Shown: positions 11,991 to 24,833 of the stretch, piece by piece | Position numbering within the stretch: position 1 is the stretch's first letter | How the letters are laid out: every line of letters begins with the position of its first letter | Assembly (NCBI GenBank): GCA_025331125.1 | Contig: JAOALB010000116.1 | Location: 62,001-126,000, forward strand | DNA from: Mycogone perniciosa | Taxonomy: Eukaryota > Ascomycota > Sordariomycetes > Hypocreales > Hypocreaceae | DNA length: 64,000 nt | Reading direction: 5' to 3' | Program-made: the position numbers and the translations under genes | Notes under the pieces: model-generated | The model's database searches: none | What the model saw: only the letters and a program-made list of their open reading frames with translations | Told to the model about the DNA's origin: nothing

Positions 11991-12865
11991 AGTGCCTAAG
12001 GTTAGGTCCTGTGTCAACTGTCAACTACCGCAGCAGCTGAGAGCAAGCTGCATGCGATACGGTGCGACTTAATTTTGGAAATTTACCAGCACGGTGTAAA
12101 CAACACCCACACCCCGAGTCAGCTACAGTGTCGTTTACGTTTTCGCACGTGCCGCCGCACACAAAAAAAAAAGTTGAGATGTGCCCTTTTGGTCGTGGCT
12201 GGCCCTCACAAACCTTGCCAAGTATCTTCTACTTTCCCACTGGCCCTTCTGCGACTTGCGCCAAAGCCTAACTCAAACCCCCCTGTGTCCTGGGCCACTC
12301 CCCTCCCCCCCTTCCCGGCCATATCATAATAATCCTGCTGCCCAAAATTTTTGCAGAACCTCCTCTCAACCCTCACCACTCCAAACACAACGTCACTGGT
12401 CGGTGGAATTTTTTTCTCACCAGACCCTTTTTCTCCCCTCATATCCAGCATTGGGTTATCTTCTGAGTCTGCCGGACCAGAAGACCGATTCCTCCTCTGC
12501 TACTAATTTCTGACGTCGCCACGCCGGATCGTAGCCAGTCGTGGTCTCCAGGAAGACAGACAGACGCCTACGGTCTCTTCGGTCGGTCGGCCTCATTTTC
12601 CACTCCTTCGTTGGCCCTGCCGCTCCCGATTCTCTTCTGATCGAGAGCTTTGCGGTTGACCATCACCCTCGTCACTCTCTGCCGTGTGTGTTCTTGTTTT
12701 CTTTCGAGAGCCCCCTCCTGGAGAGCGCTTAGGACCGCTGTTCCGATTCTGAACGATACCCTCGCCGTCTTTTTTTTTTCTCCCACCAAAGCCGCGCCTT
12801 TCTCGTCGCCACCGCCAAAGAAAAAAAAAGAGAGACCCTTCGCATCGCGAACGCCCACTCCCCAT
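11991..12865 (+). promoter_or_regulatory. Promoter and long pyrimidine-rich leader of eIF4G, with an upstream ORF
   Basis: The 875 bp before the eIF4G start become strongly C/T-rich from about 12180, typical of promoters and leaders of highly expressed fungal housekeeping genes. An ATG at 12179 opens a 30-codon upstream ORF ending at 12271, well before the main start at 12866. Whether it lies in the transcript depends on the unknown transcription start. The frame of eIF4G is open upstream of 12866 back to about 12650, but that part looks like leader (poly-T, poly-A runs) rather than protein. Confidence 0.45.
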
Positions 12866-15800
12866 ATGACGTCGCCCGCGAACCAACAGAACCCGATTCC
12901 GGCGACTAACACCTCCGCGTCCACGGCAGCTTCTTATGCCTCCGCAGCAGGTGCGCCCAAGAAGTCCGCTCAGGCGCCTGTAGTCGCGCCCGGTTCTCAC
13001 CCTCCCGTCGTGGTTGGCTCTTCCGCCCCCTCGGCGCAGAATGCCAAAGCTGCCTCTTCGCCATCTCCTGTGAACGGCAAGTCGGCCGTCACCCCCGCAG
13101 TCCCTGCTGTCGCTCGTGGCAGCTCCAACCTCAACGGTTCCGCTCCGGACCACTCCCGAAAGAGCTCCGTCACCATGGCCGCCAACGGCCCAAGCGGCTA
13201 TGTTGCCAACGGTGGCTCCTTGGCTGGAGCCAAGTCGGCCATCCAGTTTGGATACGACTCGCCCGCCATGGCTCATAGCACTCCTCAGACCGGCCACTCT
13301 GCGCCCATCCCCATTCCTGGCGGAAACCAGCGTGTGCCTTCTCCAGCCCACTCGCCGTCTCCGATCCCACAGCCTTCAGCCAGTGGCGGTCGACCCCCGT
13401 CTAGCCTCCAGCAGCCCACCGCCCAAATGACTTTCGGCAGTCTTGGTAGCGATGGCGAGGTAAGCTTGATTCTCCCCTTGATTAACCGTCTGCCCACATC
13501 TGCTTACCCCTTATCCAGCGTCACATGAGACAGGGCTCGGTTCCTTCAAACCCCAACGCCTTGGGATCCCAGCCGAACACACACTTCCGCCGCGAGTCGA
13601 GTCACTCCGTACAGAGCGATAACCCCGGTGCTCCCAACCGTGGCAACTTCCCTCCCCAGGGCGGTCGTGGCCGTGGTAACTTCAACCCGCAGGCCACTCA
13701 TTTCAACAACCAAATGGGCTACCCCCCTAATAACCAGTTCCGCAATGGCCCGGGCCAGGGCCGTGGCATGCCTCCGGCCTTCCAGCCTCAGCCTCGAAAC
13801 ATGCCCTATCCCAACTCGCCGCAACCTGCGCGAAGCCCCGCCCTCGTTCCTTCGATGCCAGGCACCCCCAACATGCCTCCTGCTACCATGCAGCCGAACA
13901 TGACAATGCAGACTCCTCCTCAATACCATTATCCGCCGCCTATGGCACCTCAGCATCAACAAGTACAGTTCCCCTTTCCTGCTGCGCCAAGCAAGTTTCA
14001 GTTTAAGCCCCAGAACAACAACAAAAAGACAAAGGGACGTCGTGAGCACGACAAGCCCTTTCAGACAGCACGTCAGATGGAGTCTGCGCGTGAGCTGTAT
14101 TCGAGTGACGTCTTCCAGCCTCAGCGCCGTTACAACCAACGCGCAGATCCGCTGTGGCGTGAACAAGATCAGAACAGCATGCGTGCGGTTTCTAGTGGAA
14201 CCTCTAAGCCTTCATCCGAACCTCGCCCATTCCCTGTCCTAGACAATTCTCCAAATGATCCTGCTCTCCTTGACTTGTCTCCAGAAAATGGAGGTTTTGA
14301 ACTCTGGCTAACTATGAAAAATCAGAACTTCGGATACCCCCCGCAGCAAATGGACCAATATGGCCGGCCCATGACGGTGCCATACGGCTACGGCAACATA
14401 CCATACATGGCTCCCCCTCAAGCTAACTCCCCAGGCTACAACCAACAATTTGTCCCGCCCCCTTACCACCAGCAGAGCCACAGCATGTCACGAAGCCCCT
14501 CACAAGCTGAGCGACCTGCGAGCACGACCCAGCCAACCCAACCAGTCATCGTCTCCTCTAACCCCCAGGTCCCTAACGCTCAACCCAAGCCCTCTTCAAG
14601 CAGCTTTGTTAAGCCCAGGAAGAGCGCGGCCATTCAAATCAAGAATGCTGCTGGCGAAGTTGTTGATACCTCCACTTTCAAGCAGCCTGCTTCCCCTGTG
14701 CCGAGCTTTCATCAGACCAAGACTCCCCCTGTTACCTCAACCCCCACTCCGCCAAACAAACCCTCTACTCCCTCCCACGTTCGCTCAGATAGCCAGGCAA
14801 CACCAAAGACTGCCAAGGAAATTCAAGATGAGCTGAAGGCCAAGATCAAGCAGGCTACCCAAGCTGCCCTCGAGGACAGCAAGGCTAAGGAGGAAGAGAA
14901 GAAGAAGGAAGAGGAGAAGCCTGAGGAGAAGCCTGAGGAGAAGCCTGAGGAGAAGCCCGAGGTGAAGCCCGATGAGAAACCCGAGGAGAAACCCGAGGTG
15001 AAGCCCGAGGTCGAGGTGAAGGTGGAAGAGAAGAAGGAGGAGCCTGTTGAGGTCAAGGCCGAACCTGAGCCTAAGCCCAGCGAGGAGACCACACCTCCTA
15101 CTTCCGACAAGCATGAAGCTACCAAGGTTGAGGAGCCCAAGCAAGTGGAAGAGCCCAAGAAGGCTGAAGAGAAGCCTGCGGAGCCAGCCAACAATGCCGA
15201 CCCAGAAGAGGATGAAATTGAGCGCATGATTCGCGAGATGGAGGAGGCTGATGCCAGGCGTGAGAAGGAAGAAGAGGAGCACCGAAAGAAGAGAGAAGCC
15301 GAGAAGGCCGCAGCCAAGGCGCTTGAGGAGAAGAGCCAGAAAGTCAGCCCAGAGGAGGCTGATCGCAAACTGCGTGAGCAGGAGCGAGAAATGGAGAGAC
15401 TTGAAGAGGAACGAGAGAGGAAGCGCGAGGAGGCTGAATCCTCTGGCAAGACCTTGTCAGTCGCCGAAGCTCTTGCTAAGCTGCGTGGTGGTGAAAAGAA
15501 GGAAGAGTCTTCCAACGTGGACTCTGTCGCCGACAAGCTGGCTGGTATGAACATTGGCGGAGACAAGGCTGCTTCGTCTGCCGAGCCTGCGAAGGAGAAG
15601 CGAGTCCCCAAGCCTGCTGCTTTGAACCTGGCGCCTATCAACACCAAGCCCGTTGAGCCGCCGCAGCCGAGTGCCGCCCTTCAGTCTCTGAAGTCAGCCC
15701 GCTTCCTCCAGATCATGGATCAGGAGATCTACCCCGCTGGCATCAAATCACCTAACCCAGCTCTGAATGCGGCTGTCGCCAAGAAGGGAAAGACTTTCAA

Positions 15801-17769
15801 ATACGATGCTGCCTTCTTGCTCCAGTTCCAGAAGGTCTTCACTGAGCAGCCCTCGCTCCAGTTCCACCAGCAGATCAAGTCATTGATTGGCGATGGTGAT
15901 GGCGGTCGCTCTGCGTCTAGGGGACAGACTCCCAACTCCGCGAGACAAGGCTCACGTGGTGGAGCTGGTGGATTCCCCGGCGGCCCCTTCGGTGGTCCCC
16001 CCGGACGCACGCTGCCTCCAGGAACGACATCCGCCGACCGTATGGCGATTGCCAACGGCGCCCTGCCACGACCACAGGTCAACCCTATGGCATCCTTCCA
16101 ACGCCCAGGCGCGTCGTTCCCCAGCTCAGCTTCCATGTCCCGCACATCTTCTCAGAATATGCGTAATATGCCCAACTCTCCTCGCCAGTCGAGCCGCAAC
16201 ACTCGTGGCAGCCGACGCAATGACCTCGTTGCCAAAGAAGCACAGGCTGCTAAGACCATGCCTCTTACCGCTGGCCAGGAGGTTAAGCCTATCACTGTAT
16301 CTGCCTCTGGCTGGAAGGCAAGCAGTTTAAGTGCCAAGGCAGTCCAGCCGGTTCAGCCTGGCCAAGGCTACCTTGACCCAGAACTGGTTCAGCGAAAGGT
16401 CAAGGCTGCGCTGAACAAGATGACACCTGAGAAGTTTGACCGAATTTCGGATCAGATTCTTGTCATTGCTTCACAGTCCAAGGATGAGTCTGACGGACGG
16501 ACTTTGCGCCAAGTTATCCAGCTCACCTTTGAAAAGGCTACCGATGAAGCCCACTGGGCCTCGATGTACGCCAAGTTCTGCAAGCGTATGCTTGAGACCA
16601 TGAGCGCGGATATCCGTGACGAGAGAATCAAGGACAAGAACGGCCAAGTTGTCAGTGGCGGCAACTTGTTCCGCAAGTACTTGCTCAACAGATGCCAAGA
16701 AGAGTTTGAGCGTGGTTGGACGTCCAACTTGCCGGAACCTAAGGAGGCCGATGAGAGCGACCCCAAGGCTGGCGAAGCCGTCATGCTGTCTGATGAGTAC
16801 TACCAAGCAGCAGCCGCCAAGCGACGAGGCCTTGGTCTGGTCCAGTTCATTGGTGAGCTGTTCAAGCTTGGCATGCTTACAGAGCGCATCATGCACGAAT
16901 GTGTGCGCAAGCTCGTTGACTACAAGGGAATTCCCGACGAGGCTGAGATTGAATCGCTCTGCAAGCTTCTGCGAACGATTGGTGCCAACCTCGACGACAA
17001 CGAGAAGGGTCGCCCGATGATGGATGTCTACTTCCAGCGCATCCAGGCTACGATCGATCTCCCTGAGCTTAACAGCCGTATGAAGTTTATGCTCATGGAT
17101 GTTGTGGATCTTCGCAGGGCCCACTGGGTTTCAAAGGAAGCCAACAAGGGCCCCAAGACTCTGGAAGAAGTCCGAGCAGAGGTAAGTCAACTGACCCATA
17201 TCCATGGCAATGATGTATTTTTTTACAATGTACTAACTCTGTGACAGGCCGAAGCAGCTCAAGCAGCCAAAGCCCAGGAAGCGGCCAAGACCAGCCAGAG
17301 GGGAGGCGGTGGCCGGCCACCGGTTGGTCGGGGCGATGCCCGCAACTTCTCCGGAAACTACACTCAACAGACCAGCAACCAGGTCGGCATGGACGACTTG
17401 AGGCGTCTGAAGGGATCTATCAACAGGACCTCGAGCGCCCATGTTACCCTTGGCCCTACATCCATGTTCGCTTCTCGCAGCAACAGCGGCAGGCGTCTTG
17501 GACCTGGTGGCTCACTGGGCCGCCCCGGCGATGACTCGAACAGCTCATCTCGGACAGGCACACCTGGCCCTTCGCATTCCAATGCGTTTAGGTACGTTCC
17601 CCTGGGGGAATGAAACAAGTCGTATGTATGTATGTATGACGGAATACTAACAATGTGTCATAGCCTGCTGGCAACCATGGATGACCACCCCGGCTCTCCC
17701 CCGTCTGCTGGACCCTCGCCTCTAATGTCCAAGGCGGTCCCTGCCAGCGACAAGAAGGACGGCGAATAA
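12866..17769 (+). CDS. TIF4631: Translation initiation factor eIF4G
   Basis: Scaffold of the cap-binding complex eIF4F, bridging eIF4E, eIF4A and poly(A)-binding protein in the cytoplasm. Exons are 12866-13459, 13519-17181, 17248-17591 and 17664-17769, about 1568 aa, the usual size for Pezizomycotina. The N-terminus is long, disordered and rich in P, Q, N and S. A K/E/P repeat block (bases about 14911-15060) is followed by a charged helical stretch. The eIF4E-binding motif YxxxxL-hydrophobic is seen as YDAAFLL with Tyr at about residue 960. The MIF4G HEAT domain that binds eIF4A starts at about residue 1150 ('LVQRKVKAALNKMTPEKFDRI'). The tail is RGG/S-rich. I chose the start at 12866 (MTSPANQQNP) because the upstream open frame has leader-like composition. 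Confidence 0.95.
14911..15060 (+). repeat. 12-nt coding repeat giving EKPE units in eIF4G
   Basis: Tandem variants of GAGGAGAAGCCT encode consecutive EKPE/VKPE units inside the disordered part of eIF4G. Such in-frame minisatellites commonly vary in copy number between strains. Here all copies keep the frame. Confidence 0.8.
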
Positions 17770-19106
17770 GTCATCATTTTCATTCTCGGTGTCTTTGCAT
17801 TTCGGGGGAAATAGACTAGGCGGGGTTGTGTTTTTCTTGCATTTACAGGCCTTGATGCGACGTGTTCCTAAAAGTTTGCGCACACATTTTACCCGCGATA
17901 CCTTGCCCCATAGACCATTTGACCAGACGGATGGACAGATGTGGCCTCCCACACAGGAGGAGAGGGAGCACCTTTTATTTTTCGGACTAGGGATTCATGC
18001 CTTTTTTCATCATGAATGTGTTCGTTACTTCTTCTTAATGTCCCCTTTGGTGTGCTCCAATTCCTCTAATGCTGAGTGGCTCGGGTATGAGACCATGTTT
18101 TGTCGCCTTTTGCCAGCGGCGACGGTTATGCTGGATTTGGACGTGGATGGATGTGCCCTCTTGTCGATCTTGGGGGGAATCGATGGGTTTGACACATGTG
18201 ATATGACAGAGATGAGAACCCCAATCGAGACTGGAATGACTTCAATGCCATGAGCGAAATGGACACCGGATTCCCTTGAACCGTACGATTCAAGAAAATA
18301 CCCCTGGTGAGATGATGAAGTGGGAAAAAGACTCCGAGGTGTTCCAATTCATGGTGATGTCTACTTTTCTTTTATTTCCCCCTTAACCCAAGGGGGTCTC
18401 TCGGTCTCTTTGAAAAGCCGGATGGCTAGGAAGGGGAAAGGGGAAAGGTTGGTTTTGGGGGAGGGGGGGCATTGGGACGGGGGTTCCTTTGCTGCTAAAG
18501 GATGCGTTTGCTTTATTTATATTTGTTGTTTTGAGTGTACATCATTCAGTCATCTAATTTGTTTTCGTCTTTTTTGAAGGGGGGCGAGAAGCTATTTGGT
18601 GAGCTGGGGAGTGAAATATACCTTGTTCATGAACTGCCTTGAAGAAGCCATTTGGGTGGTGTGTACTTTGTACTTTGTAATATGTGATATTTTTCGTACT
18701 TGGTTTCATTTTCATTTTCCGTTGTCAAAGTTGATGGGCAGCAAGGGACGTTTTATAACCAGTTATCAGGAGGTAGGTAGGTTGCAATGATCTGATAATA
18801 CTGGGAGGTGCTTCGTACAAGGAGAGAAAAATCTTGGTTTATATGATATGATGATGCTCTTGATAAAATTCAAACGCAGGAGAGATATCAACATGCGTGT
18901 GATCACAATCATATATACCTAGGCGAACAAATCCGTTTGTAGTAACATACAGTCCCATGACGACAACTCCAAAAAACGCCTTTGTATCTTCCAAATGCCT
19001 AAGTAACCCTTTCATTATAAGCTCAAACCTCAGCACGCGCCATGCAATGATCCCTGATCCAACCCGATTTCCATTCCAAGTGCCACACCTGTCTCTCCCC
19101 GCGTCG
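17770..19106. other. Convergent spacer between eIF4G and POL1
   Basis: This 1.3 kb holds the 3' ends of two convergent genes. It is T- and G-rich with several homopolymer runs (for example near 18460), and no frame with domain content. The open frame at 17789-18253 (plus) is compositionally like 3' UTR and has no counterpart I recognise. Confidence 0.5.
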
Positions 19107-22100
19107 TTAAGAGGCAGCAGCAGCAGCAAGCATCTTGTTGAACCCAAGCTTAGCAAACAGAGAATCCATGGCTACCCATTGTCTACCGCACTTGTCCAGG
19201 TACTTGTCCACAACGGACTTAACAGTGCCAAAGCGCACGCGGTTGTGTTCTGCTAACGCAAGGATCTTATCCCGATCCTGACTCGACAGTTCATTTGTCT
19301 TATCGCCTGCCTTTGCCCGAGCCTTGTCCACGTCCCATAAGCTTGCAAAGTAGACGAACTGGTTGTAGATGGCCTTCTCGGTATACTCGTAGCGCATCTT
19401 GCCGGCGCAGTCGCGTGCGAGACCCCTAGGCCCTAAGCAACACGTGCCGTAGACGCTCATCTGACGGGTGCGGTTGCCACATTGTGAGTCGTCGCAGACA
19501 AGCCAGCCTTCGTAGTATCGCGACGTCTGAGTGCGTACGGCGTGCTCAACCTGGGCGATGACAGAGAGCGTGGGGGTGACAACACCACAGCTGGGACAGA
19601 CGATGCCAGACGCAGTAACACGTTCATGGGACACGGTAAGGCCTTCGAAAGTGGATGTGGCCTTGCACTTGCGGCAGCGCAGGGAGAGCCGCGCACACTC
19701 GCCAAAGCGCACCTCGTCAGGGATCTGAGACTCGAGAGGGTGAATCTCGAGATCGTCGCTTGAGCTGTTCTGTTGCGCTTGAATCGAGCTGTAGCGCCGT
19801 ACATCAAGTCCTAACTGCTCAGCGAGCTGAGACGTTGAAGTACCGGCGATGTTGGCGCAGAGACGTTCCACAGGAGGGAAAATCTGCTTGCCAATGTACC
19901 ACTCTACGTCAGGCACGAGGTTGGGGTCAGACTTCAGATCGGCCGGAGCATAGGCACGTTTCGGTGCGGGCTCAGAGCTCTTGCTGCTGCCAGTGATGAT
20001 GTAGGAGATGACGTCGCCTTTGCGGACTGTCTTGCCTCGGGCCAAGTCACGCAGAGCAACTTGAACCTGTGGCATAGAGTCGGCATTGGGATACTCCTTT
20101 GGTCCTTTACCAAGCTGCGTGTAGATGATGTATTTGGGCACCGGAATTGTGTACTCGCGCATCTTGGTAGCGATGTCGCGAAGATACTCATGAATGCGTG
20201 CCACGGAGACCTCGGTGTCATCTCCTGATAGAATCTCATCGAGCAGATGCTTGGATACCTCTTTGGACAGAGCGCAGTACTCACGACGTCGCATATCTAA
20301 GCCTTTAACCTCCATTTTCTCGATGAATTTGCCGTCCTTCTCGACAAGGTTGATGGCTGCGTACTTCTTCTTGGCCTGCAACAGGATGCGTCTGAAAATA
20401 TTATCAATGTCGATTTCAAGCAGCTTGTATTGATCATTGACGGCCTTCTTGAACTCATTGCCAACTCTAAAGGCATCCGCAACATTGTCCACATTGGCAT
20501 TGATCATGACCGAATCAGTATCACCATAGATAACTTGCAGGGATTTGCTCTCGGCAAGCTCTTTGGTGCTTCGGAGAATCTCACGACCTTTGGATGTAGT
20601 CAAAATAGCCAGAGGCCGGGCATAGAAACGGGATTTGGTGTATCCCAGACAACCGTACATAGAGTTGGCAGTCAACTTCAAGGCCAACTGTTTGATATCC
20701 CAGGTTGCCAGTTGCTCGGGGGTTGCCTTCTTGTCTTTCATTAGACTCTTGACTTGGCGACGGCGACCGACAAGAGTAGCAATGAGTCTAGGCAAGATGC
20801 CTTGGTCCTGGTTTTCCGGAACCTCAGGTACTGAATCCCCATCTTCGATCTAAGTACATTTTGGTCAGTAATCATGTTCTGCATTATATCATTAAGATGG
20901 CGGTATCTTACCGATCCTGTCCTGTCGACCGTAGTAAAGCAGATGTTAAACTCTTGGATAATGGATGGGTACAGAGAATTAAAGTCCATGACAAGAACAA
21001 ACTTGTCATAGAGGCCCTTCTCTGGTTCGAAGACGAGACCACCCTTGTATTTATCCTTTTTCTTGCCTTCTCCTGCTTCCTCTTCGGCTGCTTGCTCTTC
21101 AGCCTTCTGCCGCCCCTTGAATGTCTGCTTGTCGGGGCAGATATACTTGTTGCGGTGAAACTCATGCAGAAGAATGAATTCGTTCCGCTCAGCTCTGGTA
21201 CCAGTCAAAGTACGAGCCCAAGAGTTGCCAGCCAGGTTTGTTAGGACTTTGGTAAGGGGTAATAGTTGTACGCTGATGGCCAAGGCCGCTATGTAGTGGG
21301 TGTCTGCTTCCATGTGGGTTACATAGTCCACGAGGCCTTTGCTCTCCTTGGCCCAGGTGTTTAGCGCGACCTCGTTGTCGATCTCGCGACGGCGATTGTC
21401 GCCAGTCAAGTAGAGGCTGCACATTTCAGTCAAGCTCCATGTCTGACACTTGAACATGGCGGACTTTCCGGCATCGTTGGCAAGATCGCAGAGCAATCGA
21501 CCAGCCATAATCTGACGTTCTGCAAACACATTGCCTCCGACTTTACCGATGGAGGATGGCCATTGGGTCCGTCGAAGCCTGCCAAGTCGCGACCACTGAT
21601 GCACTTTCTTCTCATACAGACGATTCAAGAGCACGCTGTAATCGACACCTTCCAGCTGGTGTCCGAGAATGACATCGGGATCCGCAACATCCACCTGAGC
21701 CAAGAAGAAACTTAGAATGTCAGACTCTTGCTTCTTCAAGACAATAAGACCCCTGTTCCTCTTCTTGACTAATGTGTCAAATCCCATGGGGAATGTCTGC
21801 CCATGTGGGCGGATGACTGTGAATGTTCGACAGGGCAGCTTTTCGGCAGGAGTCGTGTCACTGAGCATCATCTTATCGTAGATTCTGGCGCTGATGGCGA
21901 GGATCTCCTGCTTGTTCTCCTTCGCGTTGAAGGCTGTCCTCAAAGAAATGCTCATAAGAGTCAAGGGTGGTGCGTCCAGGTTATCTGATTCACTCAGAGT
22001 GGACACCATGTTAGGCTGTTCGGCTAAAACCTCGAGCTTGCAATGGGAAGCATTTTTGATGGCACCAAAGTCGGCATCTTGGATCTTGAGCCAGCATGGG

Positions 22101-23784
22101 CCCATGATGTTCTTCCAGAGAACAAATTGCTCAAACAGGGCAGTATTGGTGCCAAAGACGTGGGAGAACGTTTCTCCCTTGGTGTTGGCGTCGATTTGTG
22201 ACTCTGTGGAAGCAATTAGCATCTCCAAACGATGTGAAGTGAAGAATTGACCAAGACTTACTTGCGTATGGGTACAGGAGCTTCATGTACTGAGCCTCCT
22301 TGGGGATACCCGGAAGCTCAAATGCATATTTGCGAGTGCAGGCTTTGATCTTGTACATGCCGACATTCATCTTGGTCATAATATCGTCAACTTCGTTATA
22401 GACGTCCATCATCCCAACGTCCTCGCCAGTCTCTTCACCATCCCGAACCCGCTGCGGGCGTTGTAGAAAATAGAGTTTCCGGAGGATGTTGTCGACCTTG
22501 ACAAAGCAACTGACGTAAGAGTTCGTTTTCTTGTTCAACACCTTGCCAAATAGACACAGACTGCCGTTTACCTCGGTATAGTCCATCCAGAAGAAATTCA
22601 GGGACCCATCAGCTTCGATGGCATCCTTATGGTCCATCTTGCCGATGCCCTTGTACTCTGGGAGCGGGCTGTTCACCACATTGAGCTTCTCCGTGAGCTC
22701 GTTCCAGGACGAAGCGTCGACCGAGGCGTCAACAGCAGGCTTCACAGGGGAAGAACTGGGCGGTATGGGTTCTTGTTTCAAGATCTTCTTGACTACGCGA
22801 GAAGCAGTCATGTTAACGCTTGCCGCTGTAACGGCACCGGCGTGTGCAATCTCCATGTCGTCCTCGTCGTCGTCCTGGGGTTCCTGCTTTATCTGAGCCT
22901 TCCGTTGGGCAACCTTGGCGGCAGGGGATGATGGCGCTGGGTCGCTCATGGGGATGTCTGCCGTGCTCATAGGTTCATCGTCGATTGGAGGCACAAAGCC
23001 ATCGTCGTCACTGTCAAAGTGCGTTGGCGCAGGTGCTCGCACGGGCGAGGGTAATCGGATATTGACACGCTTTTGTTTTTTATAACTGGGCTCTGGAGCT
23101 GGTGACAGAGCTCTCGCCTTGCGGCGTTCGCCTCCAGACCTCTCAATCTTGGATATGCGTATTGCGGGTTCGGGAATGTTGGCATCAACCTCGCCTAGAA
23201 GATCGGTCAAGAAGTCATCGTCCTCCTGAGTCTTGATAATCTGCATGTGCATCCCAAGTCAGTCGACTGGACCTCGAGCTGTAGTCATGGTGGTTGTTGT
23301 TATGGTACCTTTGGTTTGGGCTGGGCTTTGCCGGCACCCTTTGTAAAGTATTCGCTGATACTGCGGTCGTTGGCATCGCGCTTTTCCTGTTCATCCTGGT
23401 TCTTCTTCTTGGCTACAGTGCGACTGAGTGTCAGAACGCCAAAGAGGAGGCGAACGATGTGGTATTGGTCAAGATACAGGACTACTCACCCGCCTTGCTA
23501 GGTCGCCCACGGATGGGCAATTCTTCAGTTTCGCTATCTGAATCGTAGTGCTGAACTCGATCCCAATCTTCACGGCCATCGTCGGCGTAACCCTCTCCAT
23601 TGTCGTCGACAACAAAGTCGTCTTGATTCAGTCGTTCGCGCACAATCTTCTTGTATCCATCCTCGTCCACCTCATCGTAGAGATTATCCGCATCCTCGAC
23701 TTGGTAGTTTTCAAAGGCCTTTTTGCCAGACTGGCGGAGGGCTTTAAGCTCTGCGAGCTTCGCCCTATGATTGACCTTTGGCAT
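19107..23784 (-). CDS. POL1: DNA polymerase alpha catalytic subunit
   Basis: Family B polymerase that, with primase, starts DNA synthesis at origins and on Okazaki fragments in the nucleus. Minus-strand exons are 23784-23490, 23412-23309, 23240-22262, 22203-20912 and 20849-19107, about 1470 aa, matching yeast Pol1 (1468). The N-terminus has the conserved start 'RAKLAELKALRQSGKKAFENYQ'-type block. The catalytic core shows motif A DFNSLYPSII at about 866, motif B KLTANSMYG at about 948 and motif C YGDTDS at about 998, with the two catalytic aspartates in place. The C-terminus carries two cysteine-rich metal-binding modules (CRKC...CPSCG, then CDDSQCGN...CCLGPRGLARDC), the B-subunit binding end of this family. 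All exon joins keep phase and family alignment. Nothing looks damaged. Confidence 0.98.
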
Positions 23785-24833
23785 GGCGAGGGCGGACTGT
23801 TATTCGAGAATCATCAATCAAAGGGTCGTCGTTGCTCTGGTGAAGATGCTGAGGGGAGTTTAGAGGACCCAGTTTGGAGGTACATGCCACATGCCCTGGC
23901 TCACATAGAGTAAGAGTACAGAGCACTTGTACTTCGTATGTACGTCTCCAAAAAGCGCGTCTTAACGCGTAAGGCGCGTTTTCGTGAGCGCGCCATACCT
24001 TAATTGATTTTTAGTGGGTTTTGTTAAAGTGGTGCTGTGTCGCTAACGAGCATATGCACTTATCGCGGTCAATGCTCATCAACTTCCCTCATGTTGAACT
24101 ACTACTACTACTACTACTACTACGGAAGAGCCTCCCCCGGTTTCATGAAAATATCTTCTTGTTTCCAAGGCAACTTGAAGTGATTCGAGAAAAAATTTGC
24201 GGGAGCCGTGTTTCTCATGAAAACGCCCAGGCAAATACTTGCCAATGATCAGCTGCTAACCATCTGCGGAGTATGCTACTGGGACTTACACACCGGCCTG
24301 AACAGACTCTACTTAAAATTGCCTACAATTCGGTTGAGGCTCCTTGAAATTGCAAAAATGTCTACACTTAGTTTGGATTTCAGAGATGACCCCTTCCCTT
24401 CAAATGTACACGTGTAGTTGAGTTGTATAGAACATTTGGGCCCAAGTTGACAACCATTCAGGGGCTACGCTGCATCTGTCCATACCCTTCAAGTGAAGGA
24501 GTTGCAGCTCTTCTTGCTGATAGATAGTCAGAAGAGGGTGAGATGCAGGTGAAATCGTCTCATTGCAGTGAAAAGAAACAGGAACAACTCAGAGGATGCT
24601 TCCGATCAGCTCAGAGATGAAACCCCCTGGAAGTCACACTCTCTCCTTCTCTACATTCCATCTCTTCAAAAAGCTTCCACTCCAACACCCTTCCCAGGAA
24701 AAATCACGCGTATTTATTCTTCGCTCTTTTATCCAACGTTTTTTTGGTGCCCATACTTCTTTTTTGGTCAGCCAGATAAACAGTTTCACATCTACGTTGC
24801 TTCAAATAACCTCTTCTGCGTCTTGTCTCGCGC
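23785..24833. other. Divergent spacer between POL1 and the unrecognised disordered-protein gene
   Basis: One kilobase containing both promoters. It has a perfect trinucleotide microsatellite (ACT/CTA, 24099-24122) and a GCGCG-rich palindromic patch (AAGGCGCGTTTTCGTGAGCGCGCC, near 23970). That patch resembles an MluI-type cell-cycle element (ACGCGT is absent, but AACGCG and GCGCGTT are present), which could suit a replication gene; this is only a suggestion. Confidence 0.4.
24099..24122. repeat. (ACT)n microsatellite
   Basis: Eight uninterrupted copies of the trinucleotide in the promoter spacer of POL1. It is a simple repeat with no coding role. Confidence 0.9.

Noticed and set aside
14042..14325. 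Possible 284-nt intron in eIF4G (GTGAGC donor, CTAAC...CAG acceptor)
   Set aside because: The acceptor side looks good, but no donor restores the downstream frame and the region is open throughout, so I kept it as exon.
15047..17124. Several long frames opposite or overlapping the eIF4G large exon
   Set aside because: Shadows of the repetitive, GC-rich eIF4G coding sequence; translations are low-complexity Ser/Leu/Gly runs.
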